Assembly (NCBI GenBank): GCA_013389125.1
Contig: JACADX010000334.1
Span: 1-5,713, forward strand
Direction: 5' to 3'
Origin: Parvularculaceae bacterium
GTDB taxonomy: Bacteria > Pseudomonadota > Alphaproteobacteria > Caulobacterales > Parvularculaceae
Length of the DNA stretch: 5,713 bases
Of this stretch, positions 1-5,713 are shown one piece after another. Position 1 is the first letter of the stretch. Each line of letters starts with the position of its first letter. A program made the position numbers and the translations under genes. The notes under the pieces were generated by a model. It was not told the DNA's origin. It saw only the letters and a list, made by a program, of their open reading frames with translations, and ran no database searches.

Positions 1-1620
1 ATCCTGAATCAGACGTTCGTTCGTCGCGTTGAAGGGTCGAGGCTGATCGAGATCACTGCAACCGCCCGCAACGCCGACCTCGCAGCGAGAATCGCGAACG
101 GCCTGCCCGAGGTTTACGGCGAAATGCGCAGGCAGGAGCAGCGCCGCGATCGCCAGAAGAAGATCGAGCGCCTTGAAGCGCAAATCAAGAAGGCCGAAGC
201 CAGCGTCTACAGCGCGAATATCGCGGTCGCCAAATACATGCGCGACAACAACATGCTCGGACCGGAGGCCGCGCAGGCCGTGCAAAGCCGCGTCTCCGCG
301 CTCGAAGTTGCGCTCGCAAACACGGCGGCCGAAGGCGCTTCGCGCCGCCTCAACCAATTGCTTGACGAACAAAAGGCGATGCAGTCGCGGCTTTCCGAAC
401 TCGCCGTCACCTATGGGCCCGGCTATCCCGAAATCGTCGGCATGCAGCAGCGCCTTGCGGCTCTTGAAGCCGAAATTGCGGTTGAGCGGTCGCAGGTCGG
501 CGAAACGGCGCAAGTGCGCCGCGACCAGGTCGATGCGACGTCGGCCGCGCTTTCGCAAGAAGTGCGGGCAATGCGCCGCAAGCACTTTGACGATCTTGAA
601 GCGAACGCCGGCCTACAGAAACTCGAGCGGGAGGCGACGGCCGCGGCGGACGTAATGGATCTGCTGCTCGACAGATTGACGCGGGCGCAAAACGAGATTG
701 GCGGCGATGTTCTTCCGATTGAAATGGTGACGCGCGCCATCGAACAGGAGCGGCCAAATGCTGGCGACATCCTCAAGAAGCTCGGCGTCGGCTTGCTCGG
801 CGCGTGGTTTCTGGCGATCCTCGCCGCGCTCGCCGCGGAAGGTCTCGATAACAAAGTGCGGTCGGCCGATCAGGTCCGGGCGTACTTGCGCGCTCCGACT
901 CTTGCGATGGTGCCGAAAGTCAACCCGCGCAAACTCGGACCAAACACGCTTCAGGCTTACCTCGAGAAGAACCCGTCCTCGGACTTCGCCGAGTCGATCC
1001 GCAATCTTTACCTCGAGTTGATGTCGCGAGGGCCGGCGGAGCGGCAACGGATCGTTGTCATCACCTCCGTCAGGCCGGGCGACGGGAAGTCGACGATCGC
1101 AAACGGGCTTGCGGCGATCGCCGAAGCGTTCTCCGTCTCGGCGAAAGTCATGGAGTTCGACAGGCGGTTCGAATTCGGGCCCGCGCGGATGAAGTCAGGC
1201 GTCGAGCTTGACGCCGGCGCGCGACCGCAAGGAAGCGCTGACGCAACGGATCGCGAAGCCTCCAAAGACAATCTGCCGGTGCAGCGATCCAAGGTGCGGC
1301 CGATTGACGATGCGACGTGGTCGGGGGAGCCCGCGCCGATGCTCCCGGCCCAGCTCTCCGACCTTAAGGATCGTTGGGGCCTCGTTATCATTGAGGCGGC
1401 GCCGATTCTGAAATCGAGGGACGCAAAGGCGCTTGCGGCGACGGCGACGGACGTCATCCTTGTTCTTGAGTGGGGCGGCGTCAGTCCGGGCGCGTTGCGC
1501 GCCATCAGAAAGGCGTTCGGCCGCGTCGAGATTGCGGCGGTTATCAACCGCGTCAACATGAAAGCTCATGCCCGGCGCGCTTACGGCGACACGATCGACT
1601 TCGCCGCAAAATACGCCTGA
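1..1620 (+). CDS. Polysaccharide co-polymerase (Wzz/GumC/ExoP type) with C-terminal BY-kinase-like domain, 5'-truncated
   Basis: The frame is open from base 1, so the start lies outside the window; the first Met (base 124) is internal. Family members usually have about 700-790 residues, so roughly 200 N-terminal residues, including the first membrane helix, are missing. Counting from the first codon, residues 1-40 match the end of the Wzz domain (GSRLIEIT, then AARIANGLPEVY). Charged coiled coils fill about 42-70 and 95-175, with a GNVR-like YGPGYPE at 138-144. A second membrane helix lies at 261-280, and FAESIRNL (329-336) opens the cytoplasmic P-loop domain. Walker A is PGDGKST (359-365), Walker A' is VMEFDRR (383-389) and Walker B is LVIIEAAPIL (461-470). 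The family controls chain length and export in Wzx/Wzy systems from the inner membrane. The acidic positions at 385 and 465 are Glu instead of the usual Asp, and the tail has only Tyr528 and Tyr538, so kinase activity is doubtful. Family assignment is firm; the sugar substrate is unknown. Confidence 0.9.
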   Translation: MLNQTFVRRVEGSRLIEITATARNADLAARIANGLPEVYGEMRRQEQRRDRQKKIERLEAQIKKAEASVYSANIAVAKYMRDNNMLGPEAAQAVQSRVSALEVALANTAAEGASRRLNQLLDEQKAMQSRLSELAVTYGPGYPEIVGMQQRLAALEAEIAVERSQVGETAQVRRDQVDATSAALSQEVRAMRRKHFDDLEANAGLQKLEREATAAADVMDLLLDRLTRAQNEIGGDVLPIEMVTRAIEQERPNAGDILKKLGVGLLGAWFLAILAALAAEGLDNKVRSADQVRAYLRAPTLAMVPKVNPRKLGPNTLQAYLEKNPSSDFAESIRNLYLELMSRGPAERQRIVVITSVRPGDGKSTIANGLAAIAEAFSVSAKVMEFDRRFEFGPARMKSGVELDAGARPQGSADATDREASKDNLPVQRSKVRPIDDATWSGEPAPMLPAQLSDLKDRWGLVIIEAAPILKSRDAKALAATATDVILVLEWGGVSPGALRAIRKAFGRVEIAAVINRVNMKAHARRAYGDTIDFAAKYA

Positions 1621-1765
1621 GCCTCGCGCGCCCGGCGCAATTCCTCAATCGCGCTCGACGATCCAAAAGACGCTTGCGCCTCAACCCAAAGCAGCCTCCT
1701 TTCGGCTTTTCGGGGCGTAACCGAGCGGCCTGGGTTCCGATCATGGTCGCGTTCGCCTCGGAAAT

Positions 1766-1769
1766 GAGG
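1766..1769 (+). promoter_or_regulatory. Ribosome binding site deciding the start at 1776
   Basis: GAGG lies six bases before the ATG at 1776, the best Shine-Dalgarno match among the in-frame starts. The ATGs at 1743 and 1764 have no comparable motif at a suitable distance. All three leave a usable signal peptide, so the choice rests on this motif alone. Confidence 0.5.
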
Positions 1770-1775
1770 CGCGTC

Positions 1776-2591
1776 ATGCGTATAGCCCCCGCCAATGTCG
1801 CGAGGCTGGTCGACTGTGTTCGCTTTGCCGCCGCGTCGGCGCTTTCCGCAGGCTTGTTCGTCGGTTTCGCCGCAGCGGACGGCGATTGCGGCCAAGGGTT
1901 GAGATTCGAAGATGCTGAGATCAGCGTCGTCGTCGACGAGATCGCCCGGCGGACGGGCGCAAGGTTTATCCTTGATCCAGACGTCGCCGGTCGCGTGACG
2001 ATTGCTTCAAGCGCAGCTGGAGGCCTTTGTCCGGAGGAAGCGCTCGGCGTCTTCCTTGAGGCGCTGCCCGCCTATGGGTTCGCAGCGACGCCGGTGACAA
2101 GCGGCGCTTACCGAATCGCCCCGGCCGCGGCTGGCGATGCCGCGCAATCCGCCCAATCGGCGACGGTCAATCCAAGCGGCGGCGCATCGGGTCCTGGCGC
2201 CCCCCGACAGGATAGCGCAGCGCCGGCGCTGACTGTCGCCCTGCCGCAGGCCGCGGTCGGCAAACAGGGCCCGAGCTCGCCGATAGCCGACGCCGATGCG
2301 GCTGCGGTCACGATGGAAAGCGTCTTCTTTGGCGCGCATCTCTCCTCTTACAGGACGCAGGCGTCCGCCATCGCAGGCTGGAAGGAGCTCCTGGCGCAAT
2401 ACCCCGTGGAGCTTGACGCGATGACCGCGAAACTCGCTCGGTTCAGCGATCCCGCCAAAGGCGATTTCGAGCGGATCATCGCCGGGCCATTCCCCTCTCG
2501 CGCTGAGGCCGCGAAATTCTGCGGCAGGCTGCACGGCGCTGGCGCCTATTGTGCGGTCATGCCGTTTTCCGGTCGGCCGCTGCCCGAATGA
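1776..2591 (+). CDS. Secreted protein with secretin-type N0/STN domain and C-terminal SPOR domain
   Basis: Predicted 271 residues. Residues 1-34 look like a Sec signal peptide: arginines at 2, 10 and 16, a hydrophobic stretch from 17, and cleavage after FAAA. No lipobox is seen. Residues 42-116 resemble the N0/STN domain at the start of GspD-type secretins: LRFEDAEISVVVDEIA, then TGARFILDPDVAGRVTI, a Pro-Glu-Glu-Ala segment, YGFAA, and a final YRIAP strand. A low-complexity Ala/Gly/Pro/Ser linker covers about 117-178. Residues 183-263 fit a SPOR domain, with FERIIAGPFPSRAEA and Cys249/Cys259 in the usual CxRLxxxGxxC arrangement. SPOR domains bind denuded septal peptidoglycan, and N0 domains mediate contacts with inner-membrane or TonB-like partners. 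No secretin barrel follows, so this is not a secretin. It follows the co-polymerase on the same strand after about 155 bases, so cotranscription is possible but unproven. A 1743 start would add 11 residues. The domain calls are fairly sure; the role is unknown. Confidence 0.82.
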   Translation: MRIAPANVARLVDCVRFAAASALSAGLFVGFAAADGDCGQGLRFEDAEISVVVDEIARRTGARFILDPDVAGRVTIASSAAGGLCPEEALGVFLEALPAYGFAATPVTSGAYRIAPAAAGDAAQSAQSATVNPSGGASGPGAPRQDSAAPALTVALPQAAVGKQGPSSPIADADAAAVTMESVFFGAHLSSYRTQASAIAGWKELLAQYPVELDAMTAKLARFSDPAKGDFERIIAGPFPSRAEAAKFCGRLHGAGAYCAVMPFSGRPLPE

Positions 2592-2609
2592 AGTTGCGCT
2601 AAGCAGCCC

Positions 2610-2629
2610 GCCGGCCGCGCGAAGCCGGC
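2610..2629 (+). terminator. Weak hairpin after the N0-SPOR gene
   Basis: GCCGGC at 2610-2615 can pair with GCCGGC at 2624-2629 around an 8-base loop, 18 bases past the stop codon. The stem has only six base pairs and no T-run follows (TATGAAAATAC comes next). It may be a chance GC-rich stem and is at best a partial or Rho-assisted 3' end. Confidence 0.2.
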
Positions 2630-2881
2630 TATGAAAATACAACCGGCCAATCGCGCCAGCGCGCGACGGATTTGCAGTTCCCGGACGTTTTACTCGTGGG
2701 CGCGGCGAAATTCCGGGCCCCAAGGCTTTTTGACAAGTGCATGTGGATCGGCGCGGCGGCCAGTCGGCTGCGCGCTGATGACGGCAAGAAGCGGCGCCCC
2801 TCGAAGGCGGCCGAACGGCGCCGGTTGCGCCTGCGGCCCGCATGGAAAGCCGAAATTCGACGCGCCGCCGCGACGACGAAA

Positions 2882-2926
2882 GGCGCCCTTTCCCTCCCCT
2901 TTCCAAGGGGAGGGAATTCGGGCGCC
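2882..2926. repeat. Strong interrupted palindrome, likely dispersed intergenic repeat and/or bidirectional transcript end
   Basis: Outer arms GGCGCCC (2882-2888) and GGGCGCC (2920-2926) are perfect complements. Inner arms TTCCCTCCCCTT (2890-2901) and AAGGGGAGGGAA (2905-2916) are perfect 12-base complements around the 3-base loop TCC. The arms are separated by one base on the left and three on the right. A further 10-base GC-rich complement (2863-2872 with 2926-2935) could extend the stem. The element begins 24 bases beyond the glycosyltransferase stop and lies between convergent genes, so it could end transcripts from both sides, although no T-run follows on either strand. Similar CCCTCCCC/GGGGAGGG palindromes occur as dispersed intergenic repeats in alphaproteobacteria; assignment to such a family is inference without the rest of the genome. 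Confidence 0.7.
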
Positions 2927-2949
2927 GCGGCGGCGGACTGCGCGCGAAC

Positions 2950-4134
2950 CTAGCGACGAGCGCTCAAGACCTCGGCGATGAGGCCGTCCCATTCGGCGGC
3001 GATCGCCTGGACCGAAAACCGTTTTGCGTATGCGGCGCCGTTTGCGCCCATTTGATTTCGCCGCTCCGGGTCGCGCATGAGCGTCGCCAAGGCGTCCGCA
3101 AGCGCGGGAATGTCTTCCTTTGGGACGATAATGCCCGCCGGGCCGTCGCGCCGCTCGGCTGTCGCTTTGTCATGTCCGAGCAGTTCCTTGGGCCCGTAAT
3201 CGCAATCTACCGAAACGACGGCGACGCCCGCCGCCATCGCCTCCATGATGACGTTCGCCCAGCCTTCATAGTCAGACGTCAGAACCAAAAGATCAGCCGT
3301 CTCAACCCAGCAGCCCGGCTCGGCGGTGAGCCCCGGCAATTCAACCTGCGCCGCGAGGCCGAGACGCTTCACTTGCGCCTCAAGGGATTTCCGTTCTTTT
3401 CCTTCGCCCCAGATAACGAGACGCCATTCCGGGAAATCGCGAGCTATCAGCGCGAAGGCGTCTAGGAGGCGATCAAAGCGCTTTTGCCTGTCGAGGCGTC
3501 CGACCGCCGTCAACGTGCGGCCGTTTCGCCGCATGTGAAGGTCCGTAGGCAGATTGACCGGATTGCGGATAATCCGGGCGTTCGGCCGTTGGCGAGGAGG
3601 ATAGTAATCGAGCGCGCCTTGCGTCATCGAGACCATTGCAGCGGCGCCGGGGAAGGCCAGCGCGCGCGCCGTTTCCCAAACAGGGCCGAATTTTTGCAGC
3701 CGCGGATTGTTCCGTTCGGAAATGACGACAGGAACGTCAAGTCCGGTCGCGGCGAGGATGGACATGACATTGGTCTTGGTCAGGAAACTAAGAATGATAT
3801 CGGGTTTGACGTTCGCGATGGCGCGCCGCAACGCAATAATGCGTTCGCCGGTCTTCAAGATGGAGCGCATTCCCGCTAAACCGCCAGACGGAAGGCCAAG
3901 CCTCAAGTGAAGGACGTCGGACGCGAGCGCATAGTAAGGTTGCGCGGTCTCAGGCTCAAACGTCGCGATTCCGACTTCCCGACCGGCCGCCGCCCAATGA
4001 TTGGCCAAGGTCGTGATGACGCGCTCCGCGCCGCCGGCGGTCAGCGTCGGCACCACGAATAGAACGCGGGGCGAGAATTGCGCCTGGTCCTCGCGTGCGG
4101 CGGTCCGTGCAAAATCGGAGGCGACGTCGGTCAT
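2950..4134 (-). CDS. Glycosyltransferase family 4 (GT-B fold), polysaccharide repeat-unit assembly
   Basis: Predicted 394 residues, a usual length for GT4 enzymes. The N-terminal Rossmann domain opens at about residue 23 with RVLFVVPTLTAGGAERV, the acceptor-side glycine loop. ISERNNPR (138-145) and RNPVN (190-194) lead to the C-terminal donor domain. That domain has VGRLDRQKRFD (211-221, with the GR and K of the nucleotide-sugar phosphate site), WGEG (242-245) and the EX7E motif from Glu290 to Glu298. DCDYGPKELL follows, a motif shared with AmsD/PglH-like transferases that often use N-acetylhexosamines; the donor here cannot be read from sequence. It probably works on the cytoplasmic face of the inner membrane on an undecaprenyl-PP-linked glycan. 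The ATG overlaps the flippase stop as ATGA, so translation is probably coupled, and no clear Shine-Dalgarno is seen. The frame stays open to 4383, but that start would overlap the flippase by about 250 bases and adds only Arg-rich sequence. Confidence 0.92.
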   Translation of the reverse strand: MTDVASDFARTAAREDQAQFSPRVLFVVPTLTAGGAERVITTLANHWAAAGREVGIATFEPETAQPYYALASDVLHLRLGLPSGGLAGMRSILKTGERIIALRRAIANVKPDIILSFLTKTNVMSILAATGLDVPVVISERNNPRLQKFGPVWETARALAFPGAAAMVSMTQGALDYYPPRQRPNARIIRNPVNLPTDLHMRRNGRTLTAVGRLDRQKRFDRLLDAFALIARDFPEWRLVIWGEGKERKSLEAQVKRLGLAAQVELPGLTAEPGCWVETADLLVLTSDYEGWANVIMEAMAAGVAVVSVDCDYGPKELLGHDKATAERRDGPAGIIVPKEDIPALADALATLMRDPERRNQMGANGAAYAKRFSVQAIAAEWDGLIAEVLSARR

Positions 4135-5546
4135 GGGTCGAAATCGCCGCGGTCGACGAGATCTTTGTTGGGCGGCGGAGCTGTTCTTGGAGCGGCGGCT
4201 TCTCTCTTCGAGGCGGCGCGAAACATCGCGAGCAGCCCCGCGAAAAGGATCGCGCCCTGGATAACGTGCGCCGCATTCGCTCCCATCGGTCCAATCCGGG
4301 GCAACAGAACCGCCGCGGATATGAAGAAGGCGATGGTGGCGACAACGGCAAGCGCGAATACGGAAGACTCGCGTCCCATGCACAAAAGTCCCGTCCGCGT
4401 CACTGAACCGCAGAGCAAGAACGCGACGGCGAATATCTGCACCTTCAAGAGGGCGGCGGCGGCCGTGAAATCCTCGCCGGCGAGAAGCCGGACGACGGGA
4501 TCGGCCAAAAACAGCGTCGCGAGGATTCCAAGTCCGCAGATCAGGACCAATAATGTTTCCGTCTGCGTCACGACGCGCTGAAATCCCCGGATGTCGCCTT
4601 TGGCCCAGAGCTTGGCGACGTCAGGAAAGACGACGGCCTGCACCTGCTGGCCGGCCTGCAGCGCGAACTTCGAAATGCGCTTGGCGATGTGGTAGACGCC
4701 GGCGCCGCCCGCGCCTGCGAAGGCTCCAACGAGCAGCGTATCAAGCTGCTGGGAGCTTGAACGGACCGACAACGAAAGATTCGCAAGAACCGAAAATCGC
4801 CAGATCTTTGGAAAGCGCCGACTGATCTTGCCGATTGGACGCCTCAGGAAATCGCGCGCGCCGATCTTGCCGAGCATCCCGTAGCCTGTCGCGATCAACA
4901 GGAGGTGGCCGAGGATATGAGTCGCCGTCCAAATTGCGAGGAATGCGATCAGGCCGCCGCCCATCAGCATCGCGGCGACGCAAAGGGCGAGGCGCACGCC
5001 CATGGCGACAACCTGGAAATAGGCGATCTCGCGAAACTTTCCAGTCAGCCGCAAGACGCCAGTCGGAACGCCGGTGACCGCGAAGAGCAGGACCGAGGCG
5101 TAAATGACGACGCCGATCACGGCGCCGTCCGACCAGCCGAACGCCGCCGCTCCCGCGTAAGCGAGCGCGCAGGCGAGCGCGAATCCGAAAATCGCCGCCC
5201 CGACGTCAAGAAAAAATGCGAACTTCAAAAGCGATCTCAAATCATCGAGCCTACCGGATTCATGGAGGTTCGCGCCGTAGCGGATGACCGGTTGCCAGCT
5301 TTGAAAGCTGCAGAAGCGTTCGATCGCCTGGACGAAAGTGACGATCAGCGCGAGCTCGCCGTAGCGCTCGACGCCCAGCGCGCGCGCGGCGATGGCGACG
5401 GTTCCCATGCTGACCGCCGCGGCGCCGAAGTTTCCCGCGAGAAGGTTCCCAATGTTCTTCAGGCGCCGACCAAAGCCCGTCTCGGAACGGATCTCGTCGA
5501 CCGCGCGGCCGAATTTTTTCCAACTTTCAGCGAACGGTTCGATCAC
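4131..5546 (-). CDS. Wzx-type flippase / polysaccharide biosynthesis membrane protein (MOP superfamily)
   Basis: Predicted 471 residues with about 12 hydrophobic membrane segments from about residue 33 to 443, after a charged N-terminal tail of about 30 residues. Family features are RALGVERYGELALIVTF (55-71), the FQSWQPVIRYGA segment (81-92) in the second or third helix, AGVYHIAKRIS (282-292) and VVFPDVAKLWAKGD (305-318). The C-terminus is a Pro/Ala-rich charged tail (about 447-471). Members flip undecaprenyl-PP-linked repeat units, including EPS and O-antigen units, across the inner membrane. The start is GTG: an in-frame TGA lies three codons upstream and the next Met is residue 47, inside the first membrane helix. 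Its stop overlaps the ATG of the glycosyltransferase by four bases, so the two form a coupled pair that probably shares one pathway. A teichoic-acid or lipid exporter of the same superfamily cannot be excluded, but the context favours a capsule or EPS flippase. Confidence 0.9.
   Translation of the reverse strand: MIEPFAESWKKFGRAVDEIRSETGFGRRLKNIGNLLAGNFGAAAVSMGTVAIAARALGVERYGELALIVTFVQAIERFCSFQSWQPVIRYGANLHESGRLDDLRSLLKFAFFLDVGAAIFGFALACALAYAGAAAFGWSDGAVIGVVIYASVLLFAVTGVPTGVLRLTGKFREIAYFQVVAMGVRLALCVAAMLMGGGLIAFLAIWTATHILGHLLLIATGYGMLGKIGARDFLRRPIGKISRRFPKIWRFSVLANLSLSVRSSSQQLDTLLVGAFAGAGGAGVYHIAKRISKFALQAGQQVQAVVFPDVAKLWAKGDIRGFQRVVTQTETLLVLICGLGILATLFLADPVVRLLAGEDFTAAAALLKVQIFAVAFLLCGSVTRTGLLCMGRESSVFALAVVATIAFFISAAVLLPRIGPMGANAAHVIQGAILFAGLLAMFRAASKREAAAPRTAPPPNKDLVDRGDFDP

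Positions 5547-5713
<167 letters not shown>

Larger units (their letters stand above)
2592..2949. other. Convergent intergenic region, no confident gene
   Basis: These 358 bases separate the stops of the N0-SPOR gene (+) and the glycosyltransferase (-). Open frames cross the region on both strands, but their translations are Arg/Ala/Pro-rich with no recognisable domain, as expected for chance frames in GC-rich DNA. The contents that stand out are a weak hairpin just after the + strand stop and a strong interrupted palindrome near the - strand stop, both listed separately. No RNA gene was recognised. Confidence 0.7.

Noticed and set aside
1008..1559. Minus-strand open frame of 183 residues opposite the kinase-like domain
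   Set aside because: Antisense shadow with Ser/Arg/Ala-rich translation and no domain; the + strand frame carries the P-loop motif.
1688..1714. AAAGC ... GCTTTT inverted repeat after the co-polymerase stop as a terminator
   Set aside because: Only a 5-bp stem with a short interrupted T-run; not enough to call a terminator or to split the two + strand genes into separate transcripts.
1470..1775. N-terminal extension of the N0-SPOR protein back to 1470
   Set aside because: It would overlap the co-polymerase by about 150 bases, adds Arg-rich non-domain sequence and would bury the signal peptide inside the protein.
2007..2906. Minus-strand open frame of 299 residues opposite the N0-SPOR gene
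   Set aside because: Arg/Ala/Gly-rich translation without domains, antisense to a gene with clear signal peptide, N0 and SPOR features; a typical GC-rich shadow frame.
2631..2981. Plus-strand small open frame of 116 residues in the convergent gap
   Set aside because: It runs through the palindrome into the 3' end of the antisense glycosyltransferase, has Arg-rich composition and shows no ribosome binding site or domain.
4135..4383. N-terminal extension of the glycosyltransferase back to 4383
   Set aside because: It overlaps the flippase C-terminus in another frame and adds Arg/Ser-rich sequence; the ATGA start places the GT-B fold at the usual distance from the N-terminus.

Overview
The window reads as a fragment of an exopolysaccharide (EPS) or other surface-polysaccharide locus from a GC-rich Gram-negative bacterium. 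GC-rich third codon positions, long antisense shadow ORFs, the protein styles (GumC/ExoP-like co-polymerase, SPOR protein with a Cys pair) and an intergenic CCCTCCCC/GGGGAGGG palindrome suggest an alphaproteobacterium, most likely of the Rhizobiales. That placement is inference. The window starts inside a gene and ends in a run of 31 G, so it looks like a complete short draft or metagenomic contig with an artefactual right end.

Layout: two genes on the + strand converge on two genes on the - strand. Left (+): the C-terminal 539 residues of a Wzz/GumC-type polysaccharide co-polymerase fused to a cytoplasmic tyrosine-kinase-like P-loop domain (1-1620). After about 155 non-coding bases comes a secreted 271-residue protein (1776-2591) that joins a secretin-type N0/STN domain to a C-terminal SPOR peptidoglycan-binding domain. 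Middle: a 358-base convergent intergenic region (2592-2949) with a strong interrupted palindrome at 2882-2926. Right (-): a Wzx/MOP-type flippase (4131-5546, GTG start), then a GT4 glycosyltransferase (2950-4134) joined to it by a 4-base ATGA overlap. Bases 5547-5682 hold no confident gene, and 5683-5713 is poly-G.

Function: the glycosyltransferase would add a sugar to a lipid-linked repeat unit on the cytoplasmic face, and the flippase would move that unit across the inner membrane. The co-polymerase would control polymerisation and link it to export. This is a Wzx/Wzy-dependent set without its polymerase, initiating transferase and outer-membrane exporter, which are not in the window. The N0-SPOR protein does not belong to the standard set and is the most interesting item. 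Its parts suggest a periplasmic adaptor between peptidoglycan and an envelope machine, but its role is unknown. The kinase domain of the co-polymerase also departs from consensus at the Walker A' and Walker B acidic positions and lacks a tyrosine-rich tail.
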